Shown here: positions 11,419 through 22,763 of the stretch, piece by piece
Position numbering within the stretch: position 1 is the first letter of the stretch
Layout of the letters: each line of letters opens with the position of its first letter
Assembly (NCBI GenBank): GCA_036852015.1
Contig: JAANDG010000644.1
Span: 16,799-80,798 of the forward strand
Source: Pelodera strongyloides
Taxonomy: Eukaryota; Nematoda; Chromadorea; Rhabditida; Rhabditidae
Length of the DNA: 64,000 nucleotides
Reading direction: 5' to 3'
Position numbers and translations under genes: made by a program
The notes under the pieces: generated by a model
What the model was told of the DNA's origin: nothing
The model's database searches: none
Seen by the model: the letters and a program-made list of their open reading frames with translations, nothing else

Positions 11419-12472
11419 CTATTGATCCGATTTCTGTGTCTGCGTCTCTTCAATCAAAGTCGTCATTCCCGCTGCGGTGGCCATTATTGTCTTGTACTGG
11501 TGATCGCTGCGGCGCGCCATCGCATGTGCCTTATTCCCGCGCTGTGCATCATTTGTTGGCGCATGATAGGCGGTTGTCGGCTCGCGAGACTGAAATTGAA
11601 TTTATTACGTATATGATACGATGCGTAGTAACTGCTGTGAAGATGTTAGTAAAAATAGTAGTGATGGGATTGAATTTATTGTGTATCAACGCGTGGGAAA
11701 AAGTTGCGGGGAAAAAGTTGCAAGCCGTTGGGTTCTGGCGTGCAAGTTGCCCGCCCTAACGTTGCCGCTTGCACACCGTGAACAGGAGTTTGGTCCAGGC
11801 TATAGTGAAGCATCACTACTTACCATCAACGTTTGTTTGTTCTTTTAAATTTCAAATTATGTTCATTTTATTTTATTTTATTTTATTTTGAAATATTTCA
11901 AAATGCTCAACTCTAACCTGGTAGAACGCTTGAGTGACATGATAGCGTGTGATCATGATTTAAAAAAGACACTGTAAATGCCATTTTTTAAATAATCCAA
12001 TTAATTATTACAAGAAAAGTGCACGAAACTTACATTACGAGGATTGTTTCCGCTCCAAGCATCTCCTCTCATCTAAAACATGTACATATTGTATGTTTTT
12101 TTTTCAACTTTCCAATTTTAAAAAATAATTATTTTCATATATGCAAGGAATTATATATTCTATGTGTAGGTGTGTACATATCTTGCTCAATATTTTGGGA
12201 ATTATAAAGTAGCACAAGGGAAACAGTTCTCCATCAGAAACCAACTTTCTTGTTCTTGTGATTAATTTTATTAATAAAAATAAGTTCTACAAACAATTAA
12301 CTATAGCTCACATCTTCCTTGGAGACCATCCTTGCCGCACGTCTATGCTTCTCGCCCTCCTGCGTCTCAGAGTACGGTTGATTCGGCTAAAACTGGTTGC
12401 ATTTCCTTTTTATTTCCAAAATTCTGCCGCGCGCACTTGGCACTTGGCACACACATACGTGCACGCACGCCG

Positions 12473-12475
<3 letters not shown>

Positions 12476-12504
<29 letters not shown>

Positions 12505-12596
12505 CACACACACACACACCACACCACACACACACGCTCACCATCACAAACATATGCACGCATGCATGCACAAACACACACATACACACTTTCCAC
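12476..12596. repeat. CA-rich microsatellite
   Basis: Mostly (CA)n with CACAC/CCACAC interruptions and some CATG-containing units. It yields spurious His/Thr-rich frames on the plus strand and Cys/Val frames on the minus strand. Confidence 0.9.
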
Positions 12597-13486
12597 CTGT
12601 TAATTCTATAATACCCACTCCCTTCGCATGTTTATCTCCTTTAATCTGCTCTCCTGATCTCTTCTTATCTTCGTCTTCATTTCCCTTTATTGGATGCGCG
12701 CTCACAAGACTACCCGTCTGTATCTAAATACACATACATAATACTCAGGACACTTGACGGTGCACGCGGCACGAAAGTGGCGCTCAGAAGGAATTTGGCT
12801 TGGCTTGAGACACTGTGCGCCATTTTCAGCAAAGAACGCACTTGTGGTGATGAGAAGCTCAGCGGCCTATTCCTTTTCCGAGGTGATGGTCAAGGAACTT
12901 CCATGTTTAAGTTAAAAATAAGAGTTTACTAAATTGATAATTTAGACTTGCCTCCTTTGCCGACTGGACCTGGCGCATATTAGGAACAGCAATCGTTCCC
13001 GTGGGGCGTCGTCGGACTAAAGCACAAGTTTATCACCCACCAGAGATCCCAACTCCCAAATACAAAAATACGAGGAATGTAGGAAATTGCAGACTTTAGG
13101 AAATTGCGGCCCATTATTTTGAATATCATGAAAAGCCCACCACTTCTTCCAATTTTCGGAACCGGAGTACCATCGGTGGTTTTTTCCTAAAATTACTTGG
13201 CTTTAACTTATTGTTAATCTTTTATCGAGAAACATTGGAGTTTTAGAGAACAAATCGGAATAGCCTCTCACTAATTGTAAATAGTGTGCCTGTGCCGCGT
13301 GCACCAGATTTTTCAGCGCGTTATTGGTTTAGTTATATACAGAGCTTTATTCACGATTGTCTAATTTAATTTAAAAAATTTTTAGCAAGCGGGAAAAATA
13401 ATGTCATTGTGATAGATAATCTGCATGTTTTTCGCTTTACTTATCATTATATTTTATTTATGAATGTAGCTAATGTCTATACATAC

Positions 13487-16088
13487 GTGCTTGACTCGCC
13501 CATTCTTTTCCGGATCCATCTCTTCCTAAAGTTACTTTTTTTTACATACAGATTCATTATTAAATGACTCTCGCTCCGCATTTCAACAACATTTATGTTT
13601 CCTTTATTAATAAGAAGAGAGCATTTACTTTACACAAATTGTGGACATCGCTACGTCGGTATACCAAGCTGGCTTATTGTTAGAGGATAGTACGCTGGCC
13701 AGTTTTCTTTTTTTTCAATTGGAATCATAAACAGAATTCGGAGCATACTCCATAAGGAGATAAGTCTGATTTCTGGACGAGTAACCAAACAAACCTCATC
13801 GGACTCATCGTCTGCCAAAAGTGCTTCTTCCTAAAATGGTTAAGCTTATTTAAAGCGAAATGCTAGCCCCTTTGGAAAATTTGCATATGATAAGCAAATC
13901 CTATGTATCCTATGCTAATTTTGTACGGATTACGATCGTACAAAATTAGCATAGGATACATAAGATTTGCTTATTATATGCAAATTTTCCAAAGGGGCTA
14001 GCATTTCGCTTTAAGAAAGATAAAATACAACCTAATGTAATATACTAGGTTTCTTGTTATAGGAATTCTCTTATTTCCTACGACTCGTATATGTATTAGA
14101 CAAATTGTTGCAAAACAACCTCCGACGGCGGGACTCGAACCTTTGACCTCTTATGCGTGGTCTTACCTGTCTCTGCAGTTCCTCCTCCCTATGTCCTCTC
14201 TTCGGGCGAGGTTTTCTATTACTAATAAAGTCCTGCGCGAGGGTCTTCTCCCGCGATTTCTTGTGGCCCTAAATATCAATGATGCGGAGAAAAATTTCGC
14301 GCATTCGCTGGGAAGATTGATGAAACTTAAACTATGTGGATACACAGTTGGATACGCTACTATCTACAGCTTACCCACATTAAAGTGACCGTATGCACGA
14401 ACGCCGGGAGCATGCTCCCAGCCTCCCAGTGGGAAGTAAGATAAAGAACTATTTGCCGGGAGTATGCTCCCAGCCTCCCAGTGGGAAGTGAGAGAAAGAG
14501 AGAAGGCTCCCACTATTCGTGCATACAGTCAGGGGAATACACAGATGCTTGGGAGAGATTTATAGCTACAGTCTGAACGTCTCGTAACCATAAGCATAAG
14601 GATAGGTGATGTTATAGTTACGTTGTCATTGACATTGATCTCTAGGTTTTAGGCAGACCGAGCAAATAAAAAAAAACTATAGTTACTTGTTTTCATTATG
14701 ACGTAAAACATCACTTGTCATTGTCACGCGGAGATTGTCAAATTATCCGCACTTTTAAGTCGGATATGATATTTAATAATTAAAAGTTTGGAATAATATT
14801 ATCAGTCAACACCCTCACCACCTTCCTGGCGGCCGACGGAGGTCCCGTGTCACAGGTCTGCTCATCAATGCTCTTATTCTGAAATGTTGGAAACCACCAT
14901 ATTCTCATTAACCAAAGGTTAATAAAGAAAGATTCTGTCAGATTTTTATACAACAAGTTCTTTTCATCTTTGCATATGCAGAGTAATGTTTGATTAGTTG
15001 ACGAAATAAATCAACTTTTCAACCTTTTGTAAGTAAGAAGGATCATGTGGACCAGTAATTAATTGTGAGTTAATATTCACAACTTACGAGTTCAAATAAA
15101 ATAAAGAAACATGCCTTTTTCTTTCCATCGACAGCGGGGCCTGAAGCATAATAAAGCAAATAAAATGTTAAGTACAAATTTTCTCCTCTCTGTATAAATA
15201 AATGGGCAGAGTTAGAATTCTAGGCTAGAAAAGTAGGTAAAAATTCCTACCTTCCACGGCTTTTTGTCTAGACACTTCCGCCGAATGATTGGTAGATTTG
15301 CGCTTTCGCTAAAATAAACTAACAATAACAGAAGCATGCTAAAACTCGCATAATCAGGCAATAATTTTACAACCTCTATTTCATGGCATTGATTTTTTGA
15401 ATCTTCAATTATTATTAATGTACAGCAGGCAGGTGCCGAGCCTTATTACTCCCGAGGTGTTAGAATAAAAGACAAGACTTATCTTTATTCAAATCACCAA
15501 ATTATTATTGCTATGTAATTATTATTATTATTATACACTGTTAATAGCATACCATCGTGACTTTCTTCCGTTGTCCTTCGGCCAGTTTCGCAGCAACTTG
15601 TTTCGAAACTACATTATTTTTCTTGGCTTCAGAGGCTGGTGGAAGGGATGCCTCCTTCTTGGCCCTGTTATTTAGCAAATATTTAATATTTTACAAAATT
15701 AGCAAATACACGCTCCAAATGAAACAAAACATATTATCCTGGAGGTGAAATGTCAACAAGGCTTATTGGCGTTAAAAGGAACATTTGCAGGTCTTACCCT
15801 TATTAAAAACCTTATTGTTATTCGTATACGTATAGATGGCAGAGTAAGCCTAAAAACGCGTGTGTCTACCGTATACCGTATATCATCAGCGAGGGGATAA
15901 CTATTTGTAATCAAATTCCGGGTATTATTAGATGAAGTTTCACCCTGACAAACACCTCATTAATGCGCAACGAAATTCAGAAATATTGATTTTGGTGGGG
16001 CTGACCCATGAATTATCTCATAATTATATACATCTAACCTGTTCGAATCTTTATCAGACTGAGTCTCCTCTGCCTGTTCTTCAGCGCC
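13487..16088 (-). CDS. Gene B: paralogue of gene A, partial model
   Basis: Minus-strand exons, 5' to 3': 16088-16039, 15664-15553, about 15308-15252, 15140-15115, 14878-14822, 13830-13795 and 13525-13487. Frames and phases are continuous, and the exons parallel those of gene A: VAAKLAEGQRKK against LAAKLAEVHKNK, NHSAEVSRQKAVEG against EHSTDPITGRKASAEG, short GPAVDGKKK against GKKGVGESGRRR, EEALLADDESDE against EKALMDDDDSDEDE. Intron phases match exon by exon. The exon 15140-15115 would need a GC donor (AAG|GCATGT). The 5' end is not found; upstream DNA is filled with MITEs and a Penelope-like element. The 3' end is also unclear, and the exons could join those of gene A to make one long gene. 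The protein is charged, low-complexity and probably disordered; function unknown. Confidence 0.5.
13850..14014. mobile_element. Near-perfect palindromic TTAA element (hairpin MITE)
   Basis: 165 bp, TTAA at both ends. The two halves (AGCGAAATGCTAGCCCCTTT... and its complement) are almost perfect inverted copies meeting near GTACGGATTACGATCGTAC, so the whole element can fold into one long hairpin. The terminal AGCGAAAT is shared with the AGCGAAATACC family. Confidence 0.8.
14387..14533. mobile_element. Small TIR element with two internal tandem units
   Basis: About 147 bp. The ends CTGACTGTATGCACGAA (right, reversed) and GTGACCGTATGCACGAA (left) are inverted repeats. Inside are two tandem units of about 55 bp, each with GCCGGGAG(C/T)ATGCTCCCAG and CCTCCCAGTGGGAAGT, which are themselves palindromic. 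Confidence 0.65.
15431..15495. repeat. Solo fragment of the Penelope-like element terminus
   Basis: Sequence such as ACTCCCGAGGTGTTAGAATA and CTTATCTTTATTCAAATCAC matches, with small changes, the inverted terminal repeats of the element at 17663-19148. No coding part accompanies it. Confidence 0.6.
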
Positions 16089-16118
16089 CTGGAAACTAGG
16101 GATTGTAGTTGAAACTTG

Positions 16119-16461
16119 TTAAAGGGAATATGTAGTCCCTTTTTGAAGTTAAGCTGTATTAATAGAATGCGTGTTGCCCATTAAGGAAACAATAACAAAA
16201 GTTGTCTACAATTACCCACTTAAAAGAAAATAAATTACAAAGCTCGCATTTTCCATAGTAAACGCTAATTCGGAACCCTTGCATAAATTTGGGTCCGATT
16301 GAATAAATTTCAGTTTAAATCGGCAAATAGCAAGATTCAAGATGCAGCGCATTCCAATTTCGTATTTACATATTCAGTCGCCTATTTAAATTAACGTCTG
16401 GTATGGAAACGCTAGTTTCGCTTTTTTTTGCTCATTTTGAGTGCCTACATATTCGCTTTAA
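16119..16461. mobile_element. TTAA-flanked MITE, 'AGGGAATATGTAG' family, copy 2
   Basis: 343 bp, the same length as the copy at 11076-11418 but in the opposite orientation and nearly identical along its length. TTAA flanks both ends. Confidence 0.8.
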
Positions 16462-16719
16462 AAAATGCAAATTTTCCAAATCACATTGCGGTACATTGGG
16501 TCTGCGAGGCTTTGGTTGGTAGCGCCGGTAGCGCTGCTTTGAGGTCGTTTCCTTTTGACATACAACTCGCCGCAGCTTTTTTGTGCGCACACATAGCGGT
16601 GACGCGATCATTTTACTCTGTTTTATAGCGCGCATGGTTACTAGTTACGAGCTATGAGCGGATTTCGATTCTGGTTTGAGTCCGGTACGTACGGTCGCGA
16701 GTCTTTATTTTCTGAAATA

Positions 16720-17086
16720 TTAAAGGGAATATGTATGCCCTTTTTGAAGTAAAGCTGTATTAATAGAATGTGTGTTCCTCATTAAGGAAACAACAACAAA
16801 AATTGTTAAAAGTTTCCCATTTAAAAGAAAATGATTTTCAAAGTTCATCTTTTCCATAGTAAACGCGTTGCTTGACCCCCTGGCTTACACGGCAGTGCTG
16901 ATGGGGCAAAAAATTTAGCATATGTGTGCATACATCGGCATATAGCATGTAACAGCGACATATTTGCATGCAAATGAGAATATTCGAATTTACATATTCA
17001 GTCGCCTACTTAAATTCATGTCTGGTGTGGAAACTCTAGTTTCGCAGTTGTTTTGCTCATTTTGAGAGCCTACATATTCCCTTTAA
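16720..17086. mobile_element. TTAA-flanked MITE, 'AGGGAATATGTAG' family, copy 3
   Basis: 367 bp, with TTAA at both ends and TIRs AGGGAATATGTATGCCC and (reversed) AGGGAATATGTAGGCTCTC. The ends match the other two copies while the middle has diverged. Confidence 0.78.
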
Positions 17087-17456
17087 GTCCTTTCTTTGTA
17101 AATACCAGTATTCTTTTTTTTTGTTGTTTGTTTGTTGTTACTAATGAATTGCATAAAATATTAGACAGCACAACCAGAAACACACGTAATCAGTGACAAA
17201 TTTGAGTCATTTTCATTGTTTTTTTTTTGACCAATTTAATTTTCATTTTCATAAGATATCAACTTGAAAAAAAGTCGAATCACGAAAAAAACTGACCAAA
17301 ACGACCCCGGTTTCAAATTGACAACGTATCATTTCATCAAACACGAGCAGCGTTCTAAAATTTAAAGAAAAATTGCTTCAACATCTAATTTGATTAGTTT
17401 AGTTTGTGATAGAATATAAACCTACATCCATAACCTATCCATGATCCATAAACCGG

Positions 17457-17661
17457 CCGGTATTTCGCTTTAACAAGCTCGATGGCGGTTCGTTTAGTTT
17501 CACGTAAATGGGCCTTGTTGCATAATTGAGATATTTATCTCGGAACTGTGCACGGATGGCGCTCTCTTCGACAGTAATGCGGAAGAATCTTTAGGAGAAT
17601 GTTTGGAACTCTTCACATACATCAAGAAGGGTTTCTCTCTTCATGGGGACGTCCGTAGTTA
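17457..17661. other. MITE end plus unassigned coding-like stretch
   Basis: 17457-17473 is a solitary right end of the AGCGAAATACC family (ending TATTTCGCT-TTAA). Beyond it, on the minus strand, two frames give plausible but disjoint peptides: an ATG near 17655 starting MKRETLLDVCEEF, and after a stop a frame with ITVEESAIRAQFRDKY. This may be a decayed exon or transposon remnant. I do not recognise it. Confidence 0.25.
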
Positions 17662-17662
17662 A

Positions 17663-19148
17663 CAAAGTACAGTAGACACGTGTCGAGCCTTTGGACTCCC
17701 GAGGTTTTTAGAATAAAAGACAAGTCGCAATTCTTATCTTTATTCAAATCACCAACGTTTCGGCAAAGCCATTATCAAGGCGAAACAACCTGCAATTACT
17801 GCGAATAACTAACTGTGCATTCAAAATTACATAAACGAACGGACACAAATTTGCATATACAATGAAACATACATAACTACCGAACTCATTAAAAGTGATG
17901 TGAAACACATGGTATACGAGGTGAATAAACTGATGACAAATCGAGGCTCAGAAACTACAAAGTACAGCGAAACTCACAATCTAGGCAATTGCAACACCCC
18001 TTGCCGGGTCAAGATAGAGAGTGAGTGGATTGAGAGAGATAGGACGGGCAGACGAGGATGTAGAACGCTCAAACTTCCTGTTCAGTGACGGCTGATTCTC
18101 TCTAATAGAGATTGCCTCCTGTATCAGAAGTCTTCGGGGATGACTCTCCCGGTGAAGAATAGATACAGAAAAGCTGAATTCACCATTAAAGTCCTGGTGT
18201 GATTCAGTAAAGTGAAGATCTAGCATCTTACCCCTAGCCTTGTCGCTCCTTAAGCGGTTGAGTAGTCTGGCCTATGTAGAATTCCTCGCACAGATTACAT
18301 GTTATCTTATAGACCACGCACCTCGCAACGCAGTCTCCCAGGGGATTATTAATGCAAATATGACAAGGTACTGTCTTGGCCCAGCACTTCTTGTCATAGA
18401 ACCTGTTTTTGACTAACAACTCTCTGAGAGTTGGCGGAGGTTTTTCTGCTACAGTGAGACCTAAACTCGGGTGTTTTCTCACTGTGGCCTTAATGAAGTT
18501 AGTGAACTGATCACTAACAAACGGTATGGTGAGGACCGTTCCTACACGTCTAGGACTGGACATTTTATTTCGGCACTGAGGCAACCGAGCTTGCAAATTA
18601 TTTGTGTTTGGTGAGTACCCGTTTTGGGTGCAAATTTTCTTTGCCAGCCTGATTGACTCAGTTTGGTAACATTGGGTGGAAACTAAAGCAGCAGTTTTCA
18701 CGGTATTTCTAGCTACCTGCTGTTTTAAGGCAATAGGGTGCGCCGAGGTACAGTGTACCAGAATATTTTTGTTTGCTGGCTTACGGTACCACTTGGTCAC
18801 AAAACGACCGCCGTGGAATGAGACCAGCATGTTAAGGAATGGGACAAAGTGGTCCTCACCAGGGGGCTCGCGGGTGAATTTGAAAATTTCGGTCGCTGAA
18901 TTTAGCTCCCTAAACAACGAATCCATGCTATCCTGCGAGTCAGCCACGACGAAACAATCGTCGATGTACCTAGAGTAGAACCTAATACCTAAGCTAGTAC
19001 TTGAAGACTCAATGTGATGGTTGTTTCACCTTGATAATGGCTTTGCCGAAACGTTGGTGATTTGAATAAAGATAAGAATTGCGACTTGTCTTTTATTCTA
19101 AAAACCTCGGGAGTCCAAAGGCTCGACACGTGTCTACTGTACTTTGTT
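17663..19148 (-). mobile_element. Penelope-like retroelement, 5'-truncated, with inverted terminal repeats
   Basis: About 120-bp ends at 17663-17786 and 19023-19148 are inverted copies of each other (CAAAGTACAGTAGACACGTG reading in from either end, later GTTTCGGCAAAGCC). Between them, on the minus strand, is a reverse-transcriptase remnant starting close to its YIDD active site, followed by a GIY-YIG endonuclease region. That combination is the signature of Penelope-like elements, which also often carry terminal repeats in inverted arrangement. The RT domain upstream of YIDD is missing. Confidence 0.85.
17981..19033 (-). pseudogene. Penelope-like RT/GIY-YIG reading frame, truncated and frameshifted
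   Basis: The frame is open on the minus strand from about 19033. It includes YIDDCFVV (YIDD at 18968-18957), the C-terminal RT part (KWYRKPANKNILVH, typical of Penelope-like RT), then a Cys-rich linker (CHICINNPLGDC) and the start of the GIY-YIG fold (VVYKITC ... FYIGQT). A stop follows near 18233. The rest of the endonuclease-like region (LHFTESHQDF ... IRENQPSLNRK) continues in another frame at 18226-17981, so at least one frameshift separates them. With the N-terminal RT missing too, this copy cannot make a complete enzyme. Confidence 0.8.
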
Positions 19149-19433
19149 TCTTCACATACAATCAGTACTCTATTCTATCAGAAATACCTTCATTACACAC
19201 CAAATTATCCAAAAAAAATCGCCTTGCAATCTCATTATATTACGATTTCCTACGAAATTAATTATGAAAAATATGAAAATAAACGTACGATTTCCTGTAA
19301 AAGTAGATACTGATGGCCATGAATATCCAAACTGGTACAAAGGGTACCCACGCCCAGTCGAATATATCCATCCTTTCGAAGGAACCATTTTCCGCAAAAT
19401 CTCGGAAGGTCCTTGTGGGATCCTCATTGCGAC

Positions 19434-19503
19434 CTGCAGCCATGGCTCAACCGGTTAGGTTCTTATTCAGAGATTTGACGACCACGGTTCGAATCCTACA
19501 AGC
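19434..19503 (+). repeat. tRNA-like sequence (SINE head or pseudogene)
   Basis: A-box-like TGGCTCAACCGGTTAGG and B-box GGTTCGAATCC are spaced as in a tRNA. The acceptor ends do not pair and no anticodon stem is convincing. It lies about 290 bp beyond the Penelope-like element. Confidence 0.45.
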
Positions 19504-20685
19504 TCATAGACCATAGAACAACAGATACTGGCTTGTAGTTTTGAGAAAAGTATTGTTATTTTGAATATGCAAATGCGATGATAGATTAGAATTTGCCTTG
19601 CGATGATATTGAAATCTTATATGCAAAGTAGAACACCTACTAGTATGTAATGCAGCAGCCGATAATAGGCGAATGCTTATATTTGAATATTTGAATATTT
19701 TATTATACTCATTAAAAGAGCGCAACGCCGTGAGAGACGATGAAAAAGAAACCCTCGACCACTCGCTTTAGAGTCAAGCGAAGGCCGATTCATCCAGCCA
19801 CCAGATGGTCATAATATATTGCAGAAACTTTCGGTAAAATTTTCATGCGTAATGTACCCCCACGCAGTTATTTAGTCAAATTTAATGCCAAATCACATTC
19901 AACGGTCTAATAATAATGGCGGTTCTTTACACCCTTTGAACCCAAAAAACGCACATTCACCTAGTTTTGTTGTACGCAATCTTTATTGCGTGGTGCGCCG
20001 ATCGGAGGAAATCTACTTCACCCTCAATACAAATATCGCCCATTCGTCTAAAAAGTTTCAACACATAAGCAGGACCGCTGCATTCCCATGTATTCTATGC
20101 AAATTCCTATAGCAGCCTGTTCCAGTCCAGAAAGTCATTGAATCACATAAATACATCCGACATGGACTGGCAATTATACACAAACCCCTTGCCTAGTAAA
20201 ACCAGCACTATACACAAACCTCGTGCCAAGCCCCTTAGAAGGGATATAGTAAAAACAGCTATATAATGCACTTACTTACGGTGGCTCCAGACGTCCAGAA
20301 CGGGTTTTCCCAGTTGAAACATTAGACTCTTAGTCTCTAAGTTATGCCGCATTTCTTTGTGTATACAATTAAACCGTCTCAATCACTTTAATGTCCTATA
20401 AAAGGCGGAACGCATGGATTGCAACCAATTACGGTATAAGAGTGTCTGTATAGAGATACTTCCTTGAAAGTTGAGATTAATCTGAACCTCCTGTAGGTCA
20501 CCTTAGTATAAGTGTTCCAGTGAGCTCCTTGATGTGACAACACTTTAAACACAATTAGTTAAATAAAGAATTAAGCGGTATAACACCGTATTTCTGAAGT
20601 ATATGCTGAGCAAATGCATTTCCATGCAGCATATGCAAGTATCTGCATGATTAGACAAAGAAAAACGAATAGAACAAAAAGAATG

Positions 20686-21153
20686 TTTCCCGCAAAAGAA
20701 TTTGATGCGCGCCGCAAAAGTTTTTTCACTCCCACCGGTTGCCGTTTTGGTGCGGGAAACACCCCCAAACAGTTGCCGAAAAGGTGCGGAAACGGTGCGG
20801 GATAAGTAGCAACTGCAAAAAGAAAGCAGCGTGTTGGATTCGAACCCTACATTCTTGTTAGATAACTTCTCTGAACAGTGCCTTAGACCACTCGGCCTCA
20901 CAACACATGTCAAATCTGTGCTTGCGGAAAAATATTAGTACAACGACTGCACTAACGGCAGATCCTCCGAGCGCTTCAAAAAGGTTGCCGAAAAGGTGCG
21001 GAAATGGTGCGGGGCGCAAGTTGCGCGCCGCACCATTTCCGCACCGTTTCCGCACCTTTTCGGGAAACACTGCGCGCCATTTCTATTCCGCGCGCATTTT
21101 GTTTCCCATTCCTTTGCGGCGCGCATTTTGTTTCCCGAAATGGTGCGGCGCGC
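20686..21153. repeat. GC-rich inverted-repeat cluster with tRNA-like core
   Basis: Repeated units GTGCGGAAA(C/T)GGTGCGG and TTTCCC(G)..ATGCGCGCCGC occur in both orientations. A strong palindrome is centred near 21015-21030 (GCGCAAGTTGCGCGC flanked by GGTGCGGAAATGGTGCGG and its complement). A tRNA-like sequence sits within it. The design is similar to the foldback element at 7484-8529. Confidence 0.55.
20826..20905 (-). repeat. tRNA-like (class II) sequence
   Basis: On the minus strand: GAGGCCGAGTGGTCTAAGGC (A-box, about 20898-20879), then GGGTTCGAATCC (B-box, about 20845-20834). GTGTTG and CAACAC at the ends could pair as an acceptor stem, and GTTATCTAAC could be a variable arm. The T-stem has mismatches and no clean anticodon arm is seen, so tRNA pseudogene or SINE head is favoured. 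Confidence 0.45.
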
Positions 21154-22348
21154 AACTCATCGGCTCTCAGTGCTGGCTTCGATATTGATATATACAGTAG
21201 CTTGTAACTTTCACAAATTAAAATCGCGTTTTGCATAAAAATCGTGCAAGTGTACGTGCTTTGTCCGTTCAATTATCGTAGTTGAGATCAAATTCGATGT
21301 TTTTAAAGTGCTTCTTACGTACCCAAATTAGAAGAACGCCGAGTTGCATTTCGCTATGTTAAAAATTTGAGAATGTTGAAAATTGTTCTGTTTTCTATTT
21401 ATTGGAGATGTTTAGTAACATTATTGATGTGTCCTTATGTTCGGGTTTCTTATTTATTAGCTTTATTATATTTTATTGTTATTATTTTTCGTTTAATGAA
21501 TTAGAATTAGACGATCAACTGGCTTCAAGACAATAGTTTAAACGTGTTTTGTTAAATAAAGCAAATTAGGCAACGCCCAAATTTACGAATACGGGTGGTA
21601 AACCGTGTTATGTTGCTTGAATTGAATTTGCTCTCATTACAATAACGCTAACGACTCTAGTGCAAGTCCTTACAGTCTTACGTGATGTGCAATTCACACG
21701 AAAACTCTTATTTGTTAATGTAAGAGTAGTACTGTATGTAATAGTACTCTTTCTCAGAATATAAGTGCTAGTTCTCTTGACACTCACTCCTATACTTATA
21801 GTATAGTCGCCAAAGAGAAAATATGCGAATATATGCCTGTTTTACTATACCTCATGACCCGATTTTTCTTTTCCTCCATAGTATTTTGGGTTAACTCGGC
21901 TTAATCCGCTAAACGTTCGTCTTCGTGGGGAAAATACATATAATCGGTATAATATACATGTCAGTCAATTTATTAAAACTATTTTTTGCCCACCAGTTGA
22001 CCCATTTTCCTTTCCTTTTAAAAATTGAGACACGCCTTAAAATGCATATTTGTAACTGAAATAACAAGGGTTAGAGCTGTATATAAGAGGCATTAGGTGT
22101 GTTCAGCCATTGAGATTATATTGTAACTGCATCTTTGGGAAGGCCATGCGATCTGTAAAGTTAACATTTCCAAATTTTTTGCTAGATTTTTTGAAACTGT
22201 TGTAAACATTCTCAGAACATCTATGATCAGGTCCTAAGATTTGAACATGCTAACTTGACGAGCGCTTGACTAAACGCAACCTAGAGGCACATACCTTTTA
22301 TTCTATTGATAGAGTTCCAGCACTTACCGTCGTGTCTCTACCTCTAGC

Positions 22349-22353
<5 letters not shown>

Positions 22354-22388
<35 letters not shown>

Positions 22389-22406
22389 TCTCTCTCTCTC
22401 TCCCTC
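22354..22406. repeat. (TC)n microsatellite
   Basis: CT dinucleotides run almost without interruption for about 50 bp. Confidence 0.9.
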
Positions 22407-22583
22407 TCCCTAACCAACGTAACCAACAACATATCCCTCCACCACATGAACTCATTTCATACATATTAATAGAAACCATTATCTACCTGTTGCCATCTAT
22501 CCGCCGTGGGTTTCCACTCTAATTTCTTGAGCCCGGCAAGGTTTGCAACATGGGAGATCAAATTATTTCAATTTTAGAATGTT

Positions 22584-22763
22584 TAAAGCGAAATACCGTC
22601 CGGTATTTGAAACGCAGAGTACACTTGCTCTCTTCTACAGCATATGCAAATGAGCATAATTTAGCATAAAAAATAGACCCAAATTAAACCCCACTTCGCA
22701 TAAATACATAAGAATGCAGTTGCCCACGATGCGTTTCAAAAACCGGCCGGTATTTCCCTTTAA
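22584..22763. mobile_element. TTAA-flanked MITE, 'AGCGAAATACC' family, copy 4
   Basis: 180 bp. TTAA-AGCGAAATACCGTCCGGT at the left and ACCGGCCGGTATTTCCCT-TTAA at the right. Confidence 0.78.

Larger units (their letters stand above)
8858..13486. other. Stretch without a supported gene between genes A and B
   Basis: Contains a diverged dispersed repeat at about 10060-10440 with a 31-bp tandem unit (10161-10222), a TTAA-flanked MITE at 11076-11418 and a CA-rich microsatellite at 12476-12596. A weak candidate minus-strand exon (12969-12948, frame VQSAKEA) might belong to gene B. No convincing exon was found in 8858-10060 or 11420-12400. The open frames around 11420-11850 lack splice context and similarity that I recognise. 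Confidence 0.4.

Noticed and set aside
11422..11848. Possible gene from three overlapping plus-strand frames
   Set aside because: No consistent splice sites, no paralogue in the window and no recognisable motif; GC content alone is slightly raised.
12258..12727. His/Thr-rich and Cys/Val-rich frames
   Set aside because: Translations of a CA microsatellite; the same applies at 45422-45866 and 58178-58614.
14124..14150. tRNA gene on the minus strand
   Set aside because: Only a B-box-like GGTTCGAGTCCC is present; no A-box at the right distance.
20545..21272. Frames of 60-120 codons on both strands
   Set aside because: They cover the GC-rich inverted repeats and mirror each other on opposite strands.
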